Source: Pocillopora verrucosa
Lineage: Eukaryota > Cnidaria > Anthozoa > Scleractinia > Pocilloporidae
Direction of reading: 5' to 3'
Assembly: GCF_036669915.1 (NCBI RefSeq)
Contig: NC_089313.1
Coordinates: 13,034,940 to 13,098,939 of the forward strand
DNA length: 64,000 bases
A model generated the notes under the pieces. The model did no database searches. It worked only from the letters and a program-made list of their open reading frames with translations, and was not told the origin of the DNA. A program made the position numbers and the translations under genes. Numbering within the stretch: the stretch's first letter is position 1; the number at the start of each line of letters is the position of its first letter. Shown here piece after piece: positions 33,801 to 47,303 of the stretch.

Positions 33801-36800
33801 CGGAAGATTAAAATTTAAAATATTTTGATTTGGTTTCCGTTCTTGCCAAACAGAAAAAGGAAACAGATGAGTGCTACACGCATTTTTCATTTGAGAAACG
33901 TATGAACGTAAATCCTTAGATGAAGGTTTCCAAACTTCCATCTTTTCAAAACCAGTCTGCTTTTTTCTTTTATTTGTTTAGTGGTTTTCAATTGTCAAAC
34001 AAGCCAGTTTTGAACGCATCCTTTTGGCAGATCAATAGAGGAATATTCCAGCTGTGATAAAAAAGTTACAGGAACGGTTAAAAGATCCGAAATATGAAAA
34101 CTAAAGCACGATTTTGACAAAGTCTGCTAAGAAATTTCTTTCCCCCAGTTTTAAGTTATTTTAATAAAATATATGAGATGTTAAAAAAAATTGATTATAG
34201 CAATAAATTATTTGGCCCTTGCTCGCTCTAATTAAAGCTAGAATTTCTTGCGAGTGTTAATTAAAAGTGTGTTTTACGACTTTCGTTTCTTTGAGATTGA
34301 CAGCGTATGCGCGGTAACGCGTGATCAGGGTACAAGTTCTCCTGGTATTCATTTACTGTCGAGGTTACATATTTGATGAGATATCAAATTTGACTACGAG
34401 AAGAAATTACTTTTTGATGTCACTCAAATACCCAATGACCTAAGAATCCTGGAAAATACATTAAAATCTATAGAGAATTTTGAGTGAAGACGACATGAAT
34501 AGGAACTGAAAATCGGCAAGAAAAGCGAACTCAGAATCGGGAAGTACAGGAAATGTGTACGACAAAAATATCGGTTGATTTATCAAAATGCAATGTTACT
34601 TCGTGCACAATAAGATCCCTGAAGGAAGCTGTAGCATTTGGCGTTTACTAAGCCTAATTTAAGTTTATGATATAGATTACCGTAATCTTTGCTGAAGATC
34701 TTATACGCCGTCTCTAATATTTCCTATTAATAGAATGAGAGAGAATATTTTGCTTCTTTCTAAAATTTGGTCGCGCAATTCCTATTTTTTTTCTGTGAAA
34801 CATTTTACATCTGGTCTCTACACTCTGAAAATAGTTGAAAAGCAGCTAACTCTTGCAAAAATGAAACAAAACCTTGTTCTTTAAAAGTAGATTGAACATA
34901 ACTGAACTTCTCAGTCACTGATCAAAACTTTCGCCATTGAAATTTGACCGGGTCATGTTAGTTATTGCTTCATTAAAACATTTCATTTTATTTGAATTTA
35001 CGCCACCCAGCCTGAAAGTGTTCATATAGTTTCCTCGAGCACTGGAGAATGGAAAATTTTGACTGTATGCGAAGAATAACAAGACTTTGGTTTTTGCAAA
35101 TCGAAATGATTGGAGCAGTACTTTGCAAGTGATATTTACACATCATTTAGTGTTGTTTTAGTACAAGTTAGCCATAATATTAAGGTATGCTAATAAATCG
35201 CTACGGTTTTATCTTAATTAGTACGCGGGTATTAAGAAACGCAATGTACTAATTGAAGAGCTAGAGTTTTCTGTTTTGGCGTGTTTTTTGTTCATTAAAT
35301 GGAAATCATTCTTTCTAATGAATCATAACAATTAAGGCACGCTCTGAAAATGGATCAAAATCAAACGAATAGAAAAATAAATGTCGTCCTCTATCTCTGG
35401 ACATTCCCCATTATCTATTTGGTTTTAGTTAAACTCGAATTTTCCGCAATAGATAAGAAAACCAAAGAATGAAATATCAGAAAGCGTGATCAAATCCTTT
35501 GATTTGCGCAACGTTTTTTCAAAATTTTGAAATACACTACGAGTTTCCGTTTGATTATGAAGTTGTGTTTCGTCTTCAATAAATAATTGATAATTTTCAT
35601 TCAAAAGTTGGAGTCAATGAGAGGTCAATTAAGAAAACTGTTCCGTCGGAAATCTGGATATAACCTTTCTGGCAATCTCTTGCAACTAACTTTTTCCCTC
35701 GTGTTCTTAGCACGATATGTCAGTTAATTTACGATGGTTTTTGAACTAGTACGTTTGCGTCGTTCCAGTGTACAACTTCTATGCTCACCTAAAGCGGTGT
35801 GTAGTGTAGTTTAATCAACTGCATACATTCATCGTTTCATTGTGATGAAGTCCTGGGCAGTTTTTGGGTGGATACTTAGGTACCGCCTGGGTCTCAAAGT
35901 TAGGACCCCGTTTTAGAGAATTTGCATTCAAAAAGAACATTAATGATTAATGTACCGTTATAGAGATAAATATTTTCATTCTTCACCCTATCGTTTACGA
36001 TAGGTTACCCACCATGAGCTGCGTAAGGTTGTATTTGTTTGTTCGTAACATTTGTTCCTGGCACGTCATGGTAAGCAGATTGATGAAGTTGTTTTTTACG
36101 AATGATTAACGTCGCTACTGATAATTCAAACCTCTCGTTCTTTCAAAATGACTTAACCTCTTAGAAAAGGGCTCCAATTCTTGAACTCAATCAGCGGGGT
36201 CATTCGTGATCAGTGGGAGTTTGCGAATCAGCCCACTGTGGGCATGTGTATGTGTTGGTGCATTTACATGTTAGCAACAGGTTTGGAGACTGCAGAAACA
36301 ATCAGAAAATCAACTTAAATCTATTATGTAAGTGTGAATGTAAGGAAAAAACTGAAGGCTCAGATTTCACCTTAACTGCCAACAGTTGGGGGGGAGGGGG
36401 TGGGGTAAGGGGGCGTTGGATAAACTAAACGGTACATGTAGTGGCTGCGCTAACTTCGACCACGCACCAGGGTGTATTTACTCGAGAACTTACTGAATTC
36501 ATCGTGGGGGAAAAAAAGGTTAATGGTTGATTTGTTTGCTTCATTAATAACATTCATGAAAATTAAGGGCTATAGGAAGATCGTGTTCATTAAGTTTGAA
36601 ACATTAGCACCAAACAGATCACGAAGATTCCACCTTCAGTTTCCTTCTATTGCGCCAAACTGTGGTAAGAAGCACTTCGTCCTGTAGCAGTTTAATTCTC
36701 CTAAATATTTGTGAAAATTTGTTACTATTCTTGGTAGAGTAATTTTTATCTCGGATGAACTTGATCTTTTTGACCTGTGTTGATTGATTGGATTTTGTTT

Positions 36801-38757
36801 ACTATGTTTAAAATTTGCGCTCGAATCATATTTTTTGTTAATTTTTATACGGCCAAAATAACATGAGTTTGTCTTTCAACTGCATGTAGTTAAATTTTTT
36901 TGCAGTCAAATTGAGTGCAATCTGGACCATTCTAGGACTTTTAGAAGGCCAAGGTTATTCTTCCTTGTCAGTTGGGTTAATTCCTATGATTTTGACCACA
37001 GAACATTCCAAGCAAAGCATTTTTCAGTCTTTGTCAATTTGATTAATTTTTGACGATTAGCAAAAATAATTTCTAATCAGGCAAACTTGCATGTCACAAA
37101 AAAGCAGTCTGGAAGGTTACTGATTTATTCAACGTTTCATTTTAAAACGCCACGCTCCTGTTCGAAGTAACAATAATTGCGACGTTTTTGCGGTCTTAGG
37201 CAACACCCGCGCTACCCCGAAGTTGGCGCCAAACAAACACCTATTAAATTTTGCCTATTAATTACCGCGTTTGAAGACACCTGTTTTGTTAAGTTCAGAA
37301 TCCATAAAGTTGTTAGGTGGATTTCTCGAGGAACAGCCTTTGACTGAAGAAAAAGAGATATTGCCTTAGGGATTTACACGTTTACCTCCCAATCTTTGGG
37401 CACCTTCCAGCGGGACTTCGGATCCGGAGTTTTCTCAGTGGGCGCTTGTATGTCCAAACACGTTTGCGTGGCGAAATAACTACGAAGGCATATCGGCAAT
37501 CTTGTTAGAAGTGCAAAGACGTCATCGCGGGCAGAAAAATAAAAACAACACTGACCTGAGGGAGTAGGTTATTTAAAAATGAATTTGACATTTGACATAA
37601 TTTTTCTCGCGCCCTTTTATAGAAAAAAGTTTGTAGTTTTGAAAAAATCTTAGTCGAGACCGTTGTTCCGTTTAAACCAGCTTGAGTAGAAACACTTGAT
37701 AGGACTTTAGGCAATCTATGGGAAGAGCATTCAATTTTTTTGGAAAAAGCGGTATAAAGCATATACAGACAGGGAGGTATTGAGAGAAAATATTTTCTGC
37801 ACGGTTTTTCCTTTCATCTTTCATCAGCTTCTTTTTTATCATGATACGTGCTCAAACTAACCCGATAATTATTTTTAAGTTCAGAGCGTTTCGATTTGAA
37901 TATGCCAGTTCAGGTGTAATTTGAACAGTTCGAGTAAAATAGAGGCTCCCCGCCGATGTGCAATTGAAAATAGGAAATTGCCTTTGGTCACAAGCAAACT
38001 AGTTATTCATTTGTCTCTTCTTCCAATACCTTACATAAACCACTGATTGGTAAGCTTCAAAATGTGCTCTACTTTGATCTCTATGCACAAAGTTACTAGT
38101 GATTGAATTGATCTGTGAAATTTTTTTCTTCCAGAATTTTGTGAAGGACTGAACAGTCGTCAAGGACTCCACTTTGCAGAGAACAGAATCTTCAGTATAT
38201 TTTTTAATAATATGCAAGGTTAAATCTGAACAGGCTTTTTAAGGCTGAAGTATCTTTCCAATGTCCGCAAATGGCTGTTGCAGTTTCAGCAAACGCAGTG
38301 GACATCGTGAAAAGTTTCCTCACTGATATTCGACGAGAGACGAAAGCTTTTCAGAATTAGTTGTTTAACAGCCGTTTGAAAAATTGAACCGTCAAAATAC
38401 TCTAAGGAGAAGCCAAAGAGATCAATTATTTCCAAGAATCGTAATTCAAAATCCTCGAACGCGTGTCGTGCTGTGCATTTTGAATAATTAAAATAGTTGG
38501 TTATTTTCTTATTTCGGAGAAAAAAGTCGAAAAGTAGATTAAAAAGACTTATCGCCAAGAGATTGGAGATCGTAGCCAATGGGCCGATGTTTGTGAAAGC
38601 TACGAAAATCCGCACTTTGGGAAAAATCTGAATGTATGAATAGTTTTCGAATGAGACATTGTGATTAAGCACGTCTTCGAAAAAGGTTGGAGACTTGAGT
38701 AGTTTGTGCCTTCGAAGAGGGCGAAGCAACACTGAAAAGTAAGAATTTTGACATTAA
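27880..38757. other. about 10.9 kb without supported genes
   Basis: No open frame in this stretch shows a recognised domain, a convincing splice context or conservation-like wording on either strand. It contains an M1 copy (30099-30290), a degenerate M2-like block near 29200-29310, several T or A runs, and, next to 38758, presumably the 5' UTR and promoter of the K+ channel. From about 31.1 to 38.2 kb no dispersed repeat family of this window is seen. Confidence 0.5.
30099..30290 (-). repeat. short inverted-repeat element, family M1
   Basis: Begins TAACCCTTTACACCATAACA and reads AAGGTGCTAACAAAGAAAAT, GTGATCATTTCCCTTATTAT and GACCTTAACGTGTGATTCAG. It is an intact reference for the M1 site split at 11712. 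Confidence 0.7.
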
Positions 38758-40948
38758 TTGTTTCAATTTATCCCTATGGCAATGGCTGTCGCTACAGCAG
38801 TTACACTCAGCTATCGCCGTTCACGCACTACATCACGTGACTGGTCTGTCGCCAACTCGGTACCAGTTGGCGTGGTGGACACATCGTTGACTGAACCAAT
38901 TGTAATCAACATTGGCGGAAAAAAATACGAGACATACGAGAGCACGTTGAACCAGTTTCCCAATACGCTGCTGGGAAATCCTGAAAAGCGCAAGAAATAC
39001 TTCGACGAGAAAAACAACGAGTACTTTTTTGACCGACATCGCAGCTCCTTCACGGCCATTCTGTATTACTATCAGTCTGGTGGAATGTTGGAACGGCCTT
39101 TGCACGTGCCACCTGATATTTTCCTAGAGGAATTGAACTTTTTCCAGTTGACGGATGACATGCAGAAGGAGAACGAAGCGGTTGCAAACTGTGAAGACGA
39201 CGATGGCGGGAAGGACTATGACAACGAAGAAGAACTTCCAAAGAATAGGACCCTACGAGCAATTTGGCTCGCATTCGAGAGCCCAAATTCTTCATTCTGT
39301 GCCAAAGGTTTGGCTATATTTTCGCTGGTAATTATCTTGCTTTCGATAGTGGTATTCTGCGTGGAAACAATGCCTGTTTTGAATGATTCCCCTCGAACGG
39401 ACGCTAATGAGACTAAGCCGGCCGCAAATGAAACTAAGCCGGCCGAGCCCGGAAAAAACAAACACGTGTTCTTTGTGTTAAACGCGATCTGCAGTTCGTG
39501 GTTCACGTTTGAGTACGTGATTCGTTTCATCGCATCGCCTAATAAGATTCGATTTCTCAAAGCGATTCTGAACATCTTAGATCTGTTGTCGATTCTTCCA
39601 TTTTACGTGAGCCTGATTGTCCCAGAGGAGTCGGCGGGCAGCATTGATATTCTCCGAGTAATGAGAGTGATCCGTGTGTGTCGAATCTTCAAGCTGACGC
39701 GTCACTCCAAAGGTTTACACGTGCTAGGGAAAACTCTGTACGCTAGCGTCAACGAGTTGATTATGTTAATGCTCTTCCTGGTGATTGGAGTCATACTGTT
39801 TGCAAGTGCCGCGTATTACGCCGAGGATAAACCGGGTTCGAAGTTTGCCAGCATTCCACATGCATTCTGGTGGGCGGTTGTAACCATGACAACGGTAGGA
39901 TATGGAGACATGTATCCTCAGACCACACTTGGTAAGTAGTGTTGGCTATTGGATCACGTATGATGTCCTAAATATGTTTCGTTTAGGCCGCGTACGAATT
40001 TAGTAACTCTATTTTTGGAAAGTTGATCTGGAGATTGTTGTTAGCAGTTTGTGGCTTCGCTTGGCCCCTAAAACTTCAACTTCTCTCACACTTTCTATGA
40101 AAAGACTAAAACCAATATATGAATCTGTGTACTACATTCGTCAACTTCCCTGAGTGGCCAAGACATAATTTCTCCTTACAAGCAGACAAACGATTAGAAT
40201 AAAGAAAAATATCTATTAGGTGATTATCAGTTGATTCAATACTAAATTCTTGGAATTAACATCGTAAGAATTGTATGGCAGACAGTAAGGAGAATTACTA
40301 TTTAAATCTTGGGAAAGAAAGGGTTGAACAAAGAGACTTCCGAGAAAACTGGGAGACGAAGGAGAAATGCCACTCTATGGAATAGTATACAAACCAAAGG
40401 TTTATCTAACAAAGTAGCAACAGTCTTAATTGCTTCCGCTGTTTGCAGTGAAACAGATTTTGTCGCCTAGTAATACTGCCTCAGTTAAACTTCTTATTTG
40501 TTCGTTCGCAGGTAAATTGGTGGGAGCTATGTGTGCTCTATCAGGAGTACTCGCCATCGCTCTTCCTGTACCGGTCATAGTCTCTAACTTTGAATTTTAC
40601 TACAAGGAGGAACTGAGCAAACGGGAGAATGCCGAATCAGTGTCTTACAAAAACCTTAATAGCTTAGTGCCAAAGTCGCCGATGCTAGAGCACAAGTTAC
40701 TACTCGATTCTGAAGCGGGTACACCCACACACTCGGCCAAGTTAGATGTTAATCCTGGCCAGTATTCTAGTCCTTTATTGACGCATCGTATAACAAACGG
40801 TGCCATGAAGTTCGGACAGGATACAATTATTGAGACTGACGAGCTCAGCACTGGCGGCGGTGGGGGAAGCGGGTCGAAACCATCGACTCCAATTAATCGA
40901 AGGAAGCAGCAGCAATCTGCCCCACCGAACTCAGAAACAGTCTTATAA
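38758..40948 (+). CDS. Shaker-type (Kv1) voltage-gated potassium channel
   Basis: Exon 1 (38758-39931) and exon 2 (40512-40948) join as CTT G|GT AAA and give 536 residues. Order of parts: T1 tetramerisation domain at about 47-135 ([38 protein letters not shown], as in Kv1), S1 184-204, S2 236-260, S3 268-288, S4 296-316 with regularly spaced Arg/Lys ([16 protein letters not shown]), S5 331-356, and the pore with TVGYGD at 379-384. Exon 2 supplies S6 with the PVPVIVSNF hinge. The S1-S2 loop contains a doubled ANETKPA with two N-glycosylation sites. The C-terminus ends ETVL, a class I PDZ ligand in the position of the Shaker ETDV. The 580 bp intron between pore and S6 holds an M3 element. Plasma-membrane tetramer for repolarisation. 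Met7 or Met9 could also start. Confidence 0.95.
40168..40326 (-). repeat. short inverted-repeat element, family M3
   Basis: Inverted relative to 301-511: contains TCAGTTGATTCAATACTAAA, TTGTATGGCAGACAGTAAGG and ends CTTGGGAAAGAAAGGGTTG. It lies in the K+ channel intron. Confidence 0.65.
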
Positions 40949-43891
40949 GTCTTGTAATGAAGATGTTCCGAGCGTCTTAGAGGTTAAGGAACTGAATTGA
41001 ATGAATTTTTTACTTTTGATGACATTACAAATGTCTCCCTGGTAAATAAGAAGCAGCTGTGTTTAGTCCTCGGTTTTCTGCGCGTACCGTGAAGACGAAG
41101 GAGACGGAATAATGGCCCACTGTTATGCTATGTTGTGCTACTAAAGTTATAGTTTTTAACAGTAGAGGAGAAGATTCTTTCTGTATTCCACGATGAGCGG
41201 AGCCAACTGACACGTTTTTGGACTTTCAGCTTTTTACTGAATTTAATTGCAAGTGTCTTCTCTCCTTCCCTTTGAAATTCTGTTAAAGTGGGAGAAAGTT
41301 TGAAGCGAATGAGCTCTGGAATGGCTACCCAATTTTGATGCCGGCAAAAGGACAACCGCTCCAAATACTCTAGTTTAATTTTGAGGCTAAAAACCCCAGA
41401 AATTAGTACGGAGACAGGGGCGCGCATTTCGAATGAGAAATCGTAAACCTGTGACAAAACACAAGCAATCAGAACTGACTGAAGGAAAAATCTTAACGAA
41501 CCCGAAGTAAAAACAAGCAAGCTAAGCTAGCTTGATCGTTCTTGCCCTACGTCAAGCGTCAGCTCGTTCGCACGCTGTTTGAAGTAAAAGGGATACTGCT
41601 ATTTCTTAGGCTGCTTTAATTAGCAGCTAATGCCGTGCTACAGCAACGAAATTTTAACCGTATTTGAACATCTAAGGAGCCGAGAACCTCTGGTTAAGTG
41701 AAAAGATGACTGTGCTCTCTAGAAACGCAGATCTTTGGAAAATTTTGTACTACCCGACAATAACCGATTTCTATCGACCAATGACACCACTGCTGAAACA
41801 ACTTTCATGGGGTGTTGAAATTTTACCTTTTTTTTCTGTTGCCAATGAAATTTATAATCCTGCGTATAAAAACGTTTCTGAATAGAGGACACCTTACACG
41901 AGTAAGGCAGAATTTGTTACGGCTTTTGGTTATCGAAAGCTGAAGAGCACTTTGTGCCGTTAAGCTTAGGAAAGGAAGATAGAAAATCACGTGATGGCTT
42001 CTAGGTAGAGAGGATACCGGGTATTAACCAGGTCACATAGAAGCTGATCACGTTCTGAAAGAATTAATGTTGGTTGGACAGTGGAAAGTAAAGACGAGTA
42101 CTAGACTTCTCACGTGATTTGTGCAGGAGAATGACATGATTGTCATGTTTGGATTCCTTGTTCTAAAGCGACGACTTTGCTTTGTTGATGGAAATGGTAC
42201 TCTTGACTGAACGGACAGCCAGTTTCTGTCGAAATTAAGTTTCGGTTTGCAGTTCAACTGCGTTGTTACGGCCGTCGTTGGGACTCGAACGTTACTTTTA
42301 TCCAGATTGACTAAGTTATAAAATAACTTGGCTCAGGGTAGGATTCTTCTGTCGAAAGTTCTCCCCGTTTTCTTTTTTCCGGTTTAAAAGGAAAATAAGA
42401 TGAAAGAAAACAAAAAGCTTTGTTTATTTAGAGATGTCGAGGCATCTTTGAGTGTCGAAGTATACCTCGGAAAATATCTACTTTCGTTGCTTGGCAATCA
42501 AACTTTCTATCAACTGGCGCTGGGCAAAAGGATAAGTAGATTTTTTGACACTTGGTAGTTTTTTTCTAGGTCAGACGCTGTTTGTAGAACAAATTTAAAG
42601 AGTTGTTACTTTGAAACAAACTCTACGTCGAGCAAAAATCTTTTTGCGAATGATAAGTTGATGCGCACCAATTTTTATCAGTGTTGTTTCCCAACTTGCT
42701 GGAAAATCTTCGAATGTGAGAATGTACGTGCATGTAAATGAGGCCTGTTTTAAATGCAAGGTGTAATAACTAGGTTTACCAATGGTGCGACGTCGATGCC
42801 TTCATTAATGAACTGGTTTTTTTTTTCATTTCTTTTGGAGTATTTTCACCGTAAATCAACGTACGTTGAACAATGCGAAGATCTGGCTAGTTACCTCTTT
42901 TAATAATCACGTTTGGGCAAGGCTTTAAACGATACGCTTTAATTGAATGATATAAAACAATAACGCTTAATGCGCTTGGATAAAAAAGCAGGAAAATTTG
43001 AAACGAAGCAGCGACTTGCATGTTGGTATATGTAGACCCTAAATAATAAAACGCAAAGAGAAATTAGGTTTGGTTCATTTCATTATTTGTACTTCCTCTT
43101 TAGTTTTTCGTGTGTTTTTCGCTCTTGCTGTTGTTGCTTTTGTTGTTGACGCTTTGGAAGACTTGTGGAATCATTCGCACTCATGCAAAAATGACATTGA
43201 AAATATACTTCTCTAAAACCCATAATTACATATTTCACACCATAATGAATTGCATTGTTTTAAACTCATCTCCTTATGATATGGGAAAAAGAACTTACTT
43301 TTTTCCGTCATATCCTCATCTGAACCCTTATGTAGGAATTAACATCCTCTATTTGCCAAGTCACCATAATAAATCTAAATTTTAAGGCTGAGAGATCTAG
43401 AATGCTCTGATCGAAAACATTGCGTGTGAGCGAACTTATCCCAGAAAGCTATGAAATTATACTTTGAAAGAGGAACAAGAACAACAAAAAAATATTGGCT
43501 CTTAACATGTCTGAAGACCAGCTGCCTAAGAAACCATGTTTTTTGCCTAAATTATAACAGGTGTTGGAGCACAATAATTGTTACTTGAGGACAAAAGAGA
43601 TCTTATTATGTCGCGGTTTTGTTACCGTCGAATAACATAATGGGCGAATTCCAAACAAAGACAAACCAGTATGTTAATCTCCTTAGGTCATTATCCAATC
43701 TCTGATTGAACTATGCTTGCTGTTTGCCGATCATTTGCATGTCGTATAACCTGCAGGCGATTTAGTGTTATTTTTTGGTTTCCGTGAGGGCTTCCCGCAC
43801 GAGTTATGAGCAATCTTAATTGGATTCAGAGCTTCACAGTGTCGCAGATGCCATTTCAGATTTCCAGTTGAGTTTTCTCTAAAACCAGCTC
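40949..43891. other. intergenic DNA between the K+ channel and GPCR 1
   Basis: Contains the 3' UTR of the channel of unknown length and the GPCR upstream region. No other exon, RNA gene or repeat family of this window is supported. A frame at 41128-41520 (minus) has no recognisable content. Confidence 0.4.
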
Positions 43892-44812
43892 ATGATGAAA
43901 TACTACATGTTTTACGAAGGATATCTCCTGAAAGTTAGCCTTCCTCTCGCAGTGGTCTTTATTGTGTTTGGTATTTACACTGTTGTGGGAAATGTGCTCG
44001 TCTGTTGCGTATATATTATTGACCCGTTCAAAAATCTGCGGACCTTATCGTTTTATTACGTGGCAAATTTAGCGTTTGCTGATATTTTAGTCGGTGTCGT
44101 TGTGGAACCTCTGAATGTCTCTGTTTATTGGACGGGGAGTGAGCCCGCCTTATTTGCCTTCTATATCTTTGCAGTGCTGTCATGTGTTAGCTCCATTCTT
44201 AACATCTCCGCTATGATGATAGACCGTTACATTGCTGTCAGCCAGGCGTTTCGCTATCGTGTTTTGGTGACAGAGAAGCGAGTGCGTCTTTCCGTCGTCT
44301 TTTTGTGGCTTTATTCGTTCCATTTTTCGCTGTTAGCGCTGCTGGGCTGGCGTCAAGAAAGCTTTCAGATTTATTTGTACTGCTGTGGAGTTCTCCTGCC
44401 ATCTGCCATAATGCTCTCGTCCTATTACGGTTTGATTCGAATTCTCAGGAAGAAAAATGCCAAACTTCGAAGATTTTCGTCTCGTTGTCAAAGAACTGCG
44501 CAGGCGAAAAAAATGGTACAAAAGGAGCGCCGGGTTTCAACCACGGTCTTTGTTATGTTAGTGGTTTTTCTCACTGCGTGGTTCCCATTTGTAGTGATAG
44601 ATTTCGTGCTTGTATTTTGTGCGCATTGTCGATCACAAAATCTTCTGTTAGCGAGGGACATCACTTTATCCCTGGGGTTTTTCTCCTCAGGAGTTAACCC
44701 CCTGCTGTATGCTTGGAGAGTTCGCCAATTTAAACAGGGACTGTTGAAGATCATGAAGTTCCGAAGAAGGGATAGTATCAACTTGAGGTCACAACGACGC
44801 CCGTCCAAGTAG
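43892..44812 (+). CDS. class A (rhodopsin-like) GPCR, intronless, copy 1
   Basis: 306 residues with seven hydrophobic segments and the class A landmarks: GN in TM1 (VVGNVLV), LAFAD in TM2, DRY at the end of TM3 (IDRYIAV), AWFP in TM6 and NPLLY in TM7. There is no Asp at 3.32 (an Ala stands there), so it is not a typical amine receptor. There is no Cys at 3.25, so the usual TM3-ECL2 disulfide is absent, and the N-terminus and ECL2 are very short. These features fit the melanocortin/S1P/cannabinoid/adenosine (MECO) side of class A, which cnidarians have expanded. The ligand is unknown. It is a paralog of the gene at 51464-52481, which starts with the same YEGYLL words. A basic third loop (KKMVQKERRVSTT) would contact the G protein. 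Confidence 0.88.
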   Translation: MMKYYMFYEGYLLKVSLPLAVVFIVFGIYTVVGNVLVCCVYIIDPFKNLRTLSFYYVANLAFADILVGVVVEPLNVSVYWTGSEPALFAFYIFAVLSCVSSILNISAMMIDRYIAVSQAFRYRVLVTEKRVRLSVVFLWLYSFHFSLLALLGWRQESFQIYLYCCGVLLPSAIMLSSYYGLIRILRKKNAKLRRFSSRCQRTAQAKKMVQKERRVSTTVFVMLVVFLTAWFPFVVIDFVLVFCAHCRSQNLLLARDITLSLGFFSSGVNPLLYAWRVRQFKQGLLKIMKFRRRDSINLRSQRRPSK

Positions 44813-47303
44813 GGCCTTTTGTTTCAAACTTCTCACCGGCCGTGGTAGAGTTGAATCCTTTATCACCTCGCGACTTAGCGAATGACGTTTCTTGAGATCA
44901 ATGTCCGGCCGTTCAGTTTATCAAAGAAACTGCGACATTCACAAGGACAAGAAGTATGTCAAATTCGTAACAACAATGAGCCAGATGAAATGCGTTGGTT
45001 AGATGGCATTAGATGAAAGACGAATTGACTATGCTGCAATAAGGAGATCGAGGATCGTCTCTTAAGAAGATTAGTAAAAAATATTGTGTTTCCTATAAGC
45101 AAGGCTCATATAGAGCTGCACATTTTAAGTGTAAGACACCTGAGAAACCTAGGAAAGGTTTTAAGACTACGATAGATGTCAAGAATAGCAAACAATGTGC
45201 AGAGGCTCCAGGCTTTATCCACTGACTCTTTCATATAAGATCTATGGGTATAAAAACAAAAATATATAATATTTTAGGAAAAAGGAAAAATCTAGAAAAA
45301 AACATATGTACAGCAAATAAATATTTAGAGACAGCTTGGTGTCAGCTTGACATGTTAACTGACAATCGGGGAAAACTTTTGTCGTTGCAATTTACCTGAC
45401 GACTTCATAACACTTCAAATGGACTTGCTCAATAACTTTTATATTTAGCTTTGTTCTGTAATCGCCTTTTGCTTTAATGAACAAGTTAAGTTATCCGAGG
45501 AGAATCACTGCTGATAGCAAAAACAAAAAAATATTTATCCAGCCTTGTATCGAAAACTCACAATCGATTTCCAAGAACACGCTCCGTAGATTAAATATCA
45601 AGTGGTCACTTAACATAGATGGCCAACGAAGTATATAAATTTTATTTTTAATCATGGCGTTTACTTTATTGTAAAAGGCGGAGTGGGCAAGAAAACATAA
45701 TATGTATAGAAATAAAGATGCGAGGGAGGATATTTATGCGCATCATGATTCAAAATATAATTCGTATCTTTGGAGTTAAGAGTTGTTGCAAAAACCTGGG
45801 ATTTGCATGAGCAATATACACTAAATGCGCAGTCGACATCTGCGTGCTAAAACTAACCGGCATATCACAAGCCTTCTCTCCTCGTTGGATGTCGGTATAT
45901 GATGAGACGGGAAAACTTACTTTGCTTTGAAGTAACTGGGATATTACTGTACACAGCAACCAAGGTTGTAATACGCTTTTGTTCATCAAATAAATGAGAA
46001 TTGATTTAATGCCTGACTGATGATGGTTACATCCTTTTAACTTAAGTTTTTTTTTCCGGCCGGTTTCATCGCCTTCGTGTTATTAAGGAAGTCGCAGAGC
46101 TCTTAATTGTTGCGAAAACACAAAAACAGATCGCGTGCCAGACTTTTCCTTCTTGTTCGATCTGTTTATTGCACGTTTTTTCCAAAAGTTATAACAGCTA
46201 TCCCGACTTGTGAGCTCAAAACCTCACATATGAATTTCTATAATTCAACAAAAACTACGTTAACGAGCGCGCTTAAAGTATTATCAACAGGAGGATTAAC
46301 CCGGTTAAGGCGTTTGGATATGATTTATGATCATGTTAAGGAAAATTAAAGACAATTAGAAAGAAGAACATGCAAATACGGGCAAGAGAAACAACAAACA
46401 AAAGGAAGAAAACAATTCATGCTGTCGGAAAAGAGGTAGATAAAAACTCAGGCTACTCCTGAATTAAAAAATCAAAATGTGTGATTGTAAGCCAGACAGT
46501 AATTTTTCGAACTTGTTCTCGAGGAGCTCGGGGTTTTATACGCGGACAGGTTGCACTCGATCCGATCAAAAGGGATATTGATCACTCAGCACCACTCATA
46601 AAGGAAGAAATCGAGAGAGAAATCGAGAGAAGAAAGGAAAAAAAGATGTGAATATGGAAGCGATCTTTGCAGTAATGAATTTCCGCAGTTCACATACATG
46701 ATTCTCATATAGTCACAATCCGAAAAAAAGACGGAGAAGAAGCAGTTAACATTGTGTACTTTAATACTGTTTTCGAATGAAACTGAACATGGATCTAATC
46801 TCAGACTGATTTCCTCTCGGAAGGGTGCAGTAGTTAACCAACAAGAAAATCCAACTAGAAAATCTTTAAAGGTAATGGATGATATATGTTCTCTACCTCT
46901 TGCTCATACACTTCTCTGCGAGTAAAAACTAGGCGCGCAAGGGAAGGTGGTGAGGCGAAATTTGAGAGATTGTTGCGTCCTTTCTTTATGTCCCCTTCCC
47001 GTAGTCCCTTGCGCTTCACACTCGTCACCAGTCGCTTTTTGAAGTCGCTTCTAAAAACGCCCGCTGGAGGAGGATTCAGCTCAGTGCTACGTTAGAAAAA
47101 TTTGCAACTCGTGCGTTTTCTTTTTTGTTGCCAATCCTTATAAGGGAAGTGTCGATTTTGAAAGTGTCGAAGATATTAAGACTGTAAAACAGTGTATGAG
47201 CAGGATATTCAGCTCTGCACCAAATATATGATTCTGACGATACGTTTCTGCTTACGGAATAGCCTGTTTAAATTGAAAGGATAAATTGAGGACCGTACGG
47301 TAT

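Noticed and set aside
38286-38732. 148-codon open frame on the minus strand just upstream of the K+ channel
   Set aside because: Phe/Leu/Ile-rich without domain words; it overlaps the probable 5' UTR of the channel and has no splice or promoter context.
42270-42300. tRNA-like B box GTTCGAGTCC on the minus strand
   Set aside because: No A box or foldable acceptor, D or anticodon arms at the proper distance, so it is neither a tRNA nor a clear SINE.
46886-47095. Arg-rich 69-codon open frame
   Set aside because: No second copy in the window and no known family; could be part of a dispersed repeat, but this cannot be shown here.
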